This document shows positions 6,630 to 9,388 of a DNA stretch of 9,388 bases, piece by piece; position 1 is the stretch's first letter, and each line of letters starts with the position of its first letter. Origin of the DNA: Parvularculaceae bacterium (GTDB lineage: Bacteria; Pseudomonadota; Alphaproteobacteria; Caulobacterales; Parvularculaceae); the NCBI GenBank assembly GCA_027080545.1, contig JALWRV010000014.1, positions 1 through 9,388 of the forward strand, written 5' to 3'. The notes beneath the pieces were generated by a model. That model was not told the origin of the DNA and did not search any database. It saw only the letters and a program-made list of their open reading frames with translations. The translations under genes and the position numbers were made by a program.

Positions 6630-8192
6630 TTAGCTGAGATCAATAAAGGCCGGAATATGGGCCCCAAAGCCTTTATCACCCGCCTTATTATCGGCCTTGG
6701 TTTTGCCACCACGGTCCGATTTTTGGTCCTTGCCAGACTTTTTCTTGGCGGATTTTTCTTTGCCCATCTTTTCTTTATTGGACTTATCTTTATGGGGTTT
6801 TTCTTTATTGGGCTTTTTCTCTGCGGGGCTTTTTGCGCTCACCGCTTCATCGCTAGTCCTCGTCATCTGATCTTTTGCTTCTGGATCAGGAGATGTGTCT
6901 GATGTGGGTGAGGGCTGGGTCTGCGCTGCCCCACGGGAGCGACGCGGATTGCGGTTACGTTCAGGGCGTGAACGATCGCCCCTTGAACCTCGCCGGCCAT
7001 CGCGCCCGCCGCTACGGCCCCGCCCGGTATTGCGAATGGCTTCGAAATCATAATCGTCAAAATAGGCGGTAAGGTCTTTTTCATTAATGTCGTCGCGCCC
7101 GATGGTTTTCAAAATTGCATCATAATATTTATCATCAGACGGGGTGACCAGCATGAAGGCGGTGCCTTTTTTGCCGGCTCGACCGGTGCGGCCGATACGG
7201 TGGACATAATCATCGGAATGAATCGGCACATCATAGTTGAACACGTGCGAAACATCAGGAATATCAAGTCCGCGGGCGGCCACATCGGAGGCAATCAACA
7301 GCTTAATCGAGCCATCGCGAAAGCCCGCCAATGTTTCCATACGATAGGATTGTGCCAAATCACCATGGATAGGGCGCGCATTCAGCCCATGTTTTTGCAA
7401 AGATTTAGCGACGATATCCACATTTTTTTTGCGGTTGCAAAAAATGATTCCGTTTTTGACATCTTCATCTTTAATCAATTTGCGCAAGACATCGCGCTTC
7501 AACTTGTCTTGAGAGGAGGGCAGGCGCACGATATTTTGGGCAATGGTCGCTGCCGTGGTGGCCGGTTTGGCCACTTCGATACGCTCCGGTGCGGATAGGA
7601 ATTGGTCGGTCAGCCGCTGGATTTCCGGTGGCATGGTGGCCGAGAAAAACAGGGTTTGGCGGGTGAAGGGGGTGAGTTTGAAGATGCGTTCAATATCGGG
7701 AATAAATCCCATATCAAGCATCCGGTCAGCCTCATCAACCACCATGATCTGAACACCGGTCAGCAAAAGTTTTCCGCGTTCATGGTGGTCCAACAAACGC
7801 CCGGGCGTGGCGATCAACACATCAACCCCCCGGGTCAGTTTCATATCTTGCTCAGCGAAAGACACGCCACCGATCAACAATGCCATGGTCAGCTTGTGAT
7901 ATTGGCCATATTTTTCGAAATTATCAGCCACCTGAGCTGCCAGCTCTCTGGTTGGCGCTAATACCAGCGAACGGGGCATCCGCGCTTTGGTGCGCCCTTG
8001 GGCAAGACGGTGGATCATCGGCAGGGTGAAGCCGGCGGTTTTGCCTGTGCCGGTCTGGGCGATGCCCAGCACATCGCGCCCTTTGAGGGCAGGCGGAATA
8101 GCGGCTTCTTGAATGGGTGTGGGGGTTTCATAACCGGCCTCATGTAAGGCCCGTAAAATTTTCGGCTCAAGGCCGAGATCTTCAAATTTCAT
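6630..8192 (-). CDS. rhlE: RhlE-like DEAD-box ATP-dependent RNA helicase
   Basis: A 520-residue cytoplasmic RNA helicase that unwinds short RNA duplexes with ATP, probably in ribosome assembly or mRNA turnover. All core motifs are intact: N-terminal Phe3 and the Q-motif PTPIQ (24-28), Walker A AQTGTGKT (45-52), PTRELA (80-85), TPGR (129-132), DEAD (153-156), SAT (184-186), IIFCNRK (249-255), ARGLDIPDV (306-314) and HRIGRTGRAG (331-340). After the core (ending near 385) comes an Arg/Gly-rich stretch (390-420), an acidic/Ser-Thr spacer (421-452), a Lys-rich run of NKEK/HKDK/GKEK units (453-495) and a short cap GFGAHIPAFIDLS that resembles the conserved end of alphaproteobacterial RhlE proteins. 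The start is supported by GGAAA five bases before the ATG. It is likely expressed from a repeat-bearing promoter about 160 bp upstream and ends at its own terminator. The exact paralogue (RhlE versus RhlB/SrmB/DeaD) is assigned by overall resemblance. Confidence 0.93.
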   Translation of the reverse strand: MKFEDLGLEPKILRALHEAGYETPTPIQEAAIPPALKGRDVLGIAQTGTGKTAGFTLPMIHRLAQGRTKARMPRSLVLAPTRELAAQVADNFEKYGQYHKLTMALLIGGVSFAEQDMKLTRGVDVLIATPGRLLDHHERGKLLLTGVQIMVVDEADRMLDMGFIPDIERIFKLTPFTRQTLFFSATMPPEIQRLTDQFLSAPERIEVAKPATTAATIAQNIVRLPSSQDKLKRDVLRKLIKDEDVKNGIIFCNRKKNVDIVAKSLQKHGLNARPIHGDLAQSYRMETLAGFRDGSIKLLIASDVAARGLDIPDVSHVFNYDVPIHSDDYVHRIGRTGRAGKKGTAFMLVTPSDDKYYDAILKTIGRDDINEKDLTAYFDDYDFEAIRNTGRGRSGGRDGRRGSRGDRSRPERNRNPRRSRGAAQTQPSPTSDTSPDPEAKDQMTRTSDEAVSAKSPAEKKPNKEKPHKDKSNKEKMGKEKSAKKKSGKDQKSDRGGKTKADNKAGDKGFGAHIPAFIDLS

Positions 8193-8216
8193 GTAGTTTT
8201 CCGTTTAGTGCGCTGC

Positions 8217-8240
8217 TGCTCATAGAATCTATGCTCATAG
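8217..8240. repeat. Palindrome plus direct repeat upstream of the helicase
   Basis: CATAGA-A-TCTATG (8221-8233) is a perfect 6-bp inverted repeat with a one-base centre. It is embedded in two copies of TGCTCATAG (8217-8225 and 8232-8240) spaced 15 bp apart. The element begins 25 bases upstream of the helicase ATG, so it is either a repressor site on DNA or a structure in the mRNA leader next to the ribosome binding site. Confidence 0.4.
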
Positions 8241-8353
8241 CGGGTTCTTCTTGGCGGATAATGTTTTTCCACGCCCCGCTTTCCGCCAGGAAATAAGCGA
8301 TGCGTTATCGCAATCGGTCGGGGCTCATCGCGCTCTTGGCTTGGTGGCGCTTG

Positions 8354-8382
8354 ATAAAGACAGTCTTGATCGAGACGGTCAA
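8354..8382 (-). promoter_or_regulatory. Candidate helicase promoter
   Basis: On the minus strand TTGACC (8382-8377) is followed after 17 bases by CTTTAT (8359-8354). The -35 is good and the -10 is weak (three of six consensus bases). If used, it would give a 5' leader of roughly 155 bases, long for a typical gene but not unusual for DEAD-box helicases that are regulated through their leaders. An inverted repeat spans the -35 and the spacer. Confidence 0.3.
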
Positions 8383-8385
8383 GAC
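8363..8385. repeat. Inverted repeat GTCTTGA-N9-TCAAGAC, with a third half-site at 8413-8420
   Basis: GTCTTGA (8363-8369) and TCAAGAC (8379-8385) are perfect 7-bp arms around nine bases. GGTCAAGA at 8377-8384 recurs at 8413-8420, 36 bp away. The right arm overlaps the candidate helicase -35 box, which would suit a repressor or autoregulatory site. This is inferred from position; no regulator gene is adjacent. Confidence 0.4.
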
Positions 8386-8550
8386 AATCAATGTTTGCGC
8401 ACGGACCCTGCTGGTCAAGATGGTTTGCGTCCAAGCAGGGGGTCGCGTTGATGACCCATACACAGTTGGAGGTAGGTAATACCGACCGATAAGTCAATTA
8501 TTCCGCCTATATTGGAGGCTTCGAAGCGGATAAATCCCCTCGGCGTTGCT

Positions 8551-8565
8551 ATTAAGTCACTTAAT
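8551..8565. repeat. Palindrome ATTAAG-TCA-CTTAAT and direct repeat CACTTAATGGC
   Basis: ATTAAG (8551-8556) and CTTAAT (8560-8565) are perfect arms around TCA. The right half is part of an 11-base word, CACTTAATGGC (8558-8568), that recurs exactly at 8664-8674. Both copies lie upstream of the alpha/beta hydrolase, which suits paired binding sites for a regulator, though chance duplication is possible. Confidence 0.35.
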
Positions 8566-8719
8566 GGCTTTGGTTATGGCACTGGTTTTTCTAGGTGCGC
8601 CCGGCGACAAAGCGCCTATGCTGGCGGGCGCGATGGGCCACTCATGGGGGCCAACCAATGTTCCACTTAATGGCCTAATCGATGAGATGAGAGGGTGATT
8701 TTTGAAAAATGGCGGTGAT

Positions 8720-9388
8720 ATGAACGAACAGAAGGAACAGATGGATGGCATGGCTACCCAAACCTTGGCGCCAATCGTGCCACAGGCGCCGCAAACCCAT
8801 CGCCTCAACATTCACGGATTGCATTTGAATTTGTTGAGTTGGGGACCGAAGGACAGGCCGGGTGTTTTGTTGATCCATGGCACCAAAGATCATGCCCGGT
8901 CCTGGGATTGGACGATTGCCAAATTGCTGCCGAACTATCGGGTGCTGGCGCTGGATCTGCGTGGCCATGGGGATAGTCAATGGGTACCCGGCGGCGGGTA
9001 TGATCACCATGATATGATTGGCGATCTGGCGGCTGTATTTGACCATATTGAGCGCACACAGCTTGCCACGCTTCCGCTGACCTTGATTGGCCATTCGCTG
9101 GGGGGCAATTTGGCGCTGCATTTTGCGGTATTGTTCCCGGCCTGGGTTAAGGGGGTCATTGCTCTAGAGGGGTTGGGAGTTAGTCAGGAAATGTATGATC
9201 GCCTTGCTGCCAAGCCGGTGGGGGCACATGTGCGCGAATGGGTGATGCGCAATCTTGGCAAATTACACAAATCGCCCTCACGTTTTGGGGATCCGGAACA
9301 GGCGGTGGCACGCATGGCAAAAGTGCATCAAAATCTCTCGCCAGAACAGGCCCGCCATTTGGCGCTGCACGGGCTAAGGCACTATGAG
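8720..9388 (+). CDS. Alpha/beta hydrolase, N-terminal part (runs off the right edge)
   Basis: The frame is open to the end of the window, giving 223 residues of a protein that continues outside. It has the alpha/beta-hydrolase landmarks: oxyanion-hole strand VLLIHGTKDHARSWDW (49-64), the DLRGHGDS loop (79-86), and the nucleophile elbow GHSLGG with Ser126. EGLG (150-153) follows the next strand, where the cap region begins. The acid and the catalytic His should lie beyond the edge. Such enzymes hydrolyse esters, amides or epoxides; the substrate cannot be told. No signal peptide is seen, so it is probably cytoplasmic. The start is uncertain: ATG 8720 has only a weak GGCGGTG upstream; an in-frame TTG at 8702 has a strong GAGGG six bases before it; ATG 8741 has AAGGA four bases before it. 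The conserved domain begins near residue 27, so the choice does not affect the fold. Confidence 0.88.
   Translation, partial: MNEQKEQMDGMATQTLAPIVPQAPQTHRLNIHGLHLNLLSWGPKDRPGVLLIHGTKDHARSWDWTIAKLLPNYRVLALDLRGHGDSQWVPGGGYDHHDMIGDLAAVFDHIERTQLATLPLTLIGHSLGGNLALHFAVLFPAWVKGVIALEGLGVSQEMYDRLAAKPVGAHVREWVMRNLGKLHKSPSRFGDPEQAVARMAKVHQNLSPEQARHLALHGLRHYE

Larger units (their letters stand above)
8193..8719. promoter_or_regulatory. Repeat-rich divergent control region between helicase and hydrolase
   Basis: This 527-bp stretch separates two divergent genes. Open frames exist on both strands (for example minus 8189-8497 and plus 8251-8451), but their translations are low in recognisable structure, so I treat the region as mainly non-coding. 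It holds a palindrome with an overlapping direct repeat next to the helicase ribosome binding site (8217-8240), an inverted repeat inside a candidate promoter (8354-8385) with a third copy at 8413-8420, a GCTTCGAAGC palindrome (8518-8527), an ATTAAG-TCA-CTTAAT palindrome (8551-8565) and a small + strand frame (8564-8698). No tRNA-like or rRNA-like structure was seen. Confidence 0.5.

Noticed and set aside
6612..6902. A plus-strand frame coding for a very hydrophobic Phe/Leu-rich peptide resembling a membrane protein
   Set aside because: It is the antisense of the helicase Lys-rich tail; AAA/AAG codons read in reverse give Phe and Leu, which explains the hydrophobicity.
8251..8451. A 66-codon plus-strand frame (TTG start) in the same intergenic region
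   Set aside because: No ribosome binding site; its Asp/Gln-rich part (DKDSLDRDGQDNQ) is a by-product of the TCAAGA/TCTTGA repeats.
8189..8497. A 102-codon minus-strand frame whose TGA overlaps the helicase ATG (ATGA)
   Set aside because: The overlap looks like coupling, but the translation has no recognisable domain, an odd mix of Arg, Pro, Asp and Cys, and covers the promoter candidate and repeats. The helicase has its own good ribosome binding site.
8675..9121. A 148-codon minus-strand frame opposite the hydrolase
   Set aside because: The opposite strand carries clear hydrolase motifs (HGTKDHARSWDW, DLRGHGDS, GHSLGG), and the antisense product has no recognisable features.

Overview
The window looks like ordinary chromosomal DNA from an alphaproteobacterium of moderate GC content. 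The evidence is an Oar-type TonB-dependent receptor with a carboxypeptidase-regulatory-like domain, a RhlE-type DEAD-box helicase with a basic tail and a C-terminal 'HIPAF' cap, a single-domain bacterial phenylalanine hydroxylase, and a GGDEF-like protein with the 'TPENYxLWYA' N-terminal domain. The assignment rests on recognising protein families, so a genus cannot be named. I see no insertion sequence, phage gene, CRISPR array, tRNA or rRNA.

Layout. A + strand gene ends at 124 (only its last 40 residues are inside). A 269-bp leader with small inverted repeats follows, then a large + strand gene for an outer-membrane TonB-dependent receptor (394-3645). It ends at a strong stem-loop (3669-3698) that can also serve the converging minus-strand genes. 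Minus-strand genes, in order of transcription: a RhlE-like RNA helicase (8192 to 6630) with its own terminator (6575-6600); a degenerate GGDEF-domain protein (6472 to 5426); phenylalanine 4-hydroxylase (5260 to 4358); and a glutathione S-transferase (4358 to 3708) whose start codon overlaps the hydroxylase stop codon by one base. A 527-bp region (8193-8719) rich in short repeats separates the helicase from a divergent + strand alpha/beta hydrolase, which runs off the right edge.

How the genes relate. The only tight functional unit is phhA-GST, which is almost certainly co-transcribed and translationally coupled. PhhA makes tyrosine from phenylalanine, the entry step to aromatic amino acid catabolism. 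The GST carries a CPYAMR motif rather than the zeta-class signature, so it should not be called maleylacetoacetate isomerase without more evidence. The receptor, GGDEF-like protein, helicase and hydrolase appear to be independent genes.

No clearly new multi-gene system is visible. The points most worth a second look are the GGDEF-family protein with all its signature catalytic elements changed, the repeat-rich control region upstream of the helicase and hydrolase, and the phhA-GST coupling.
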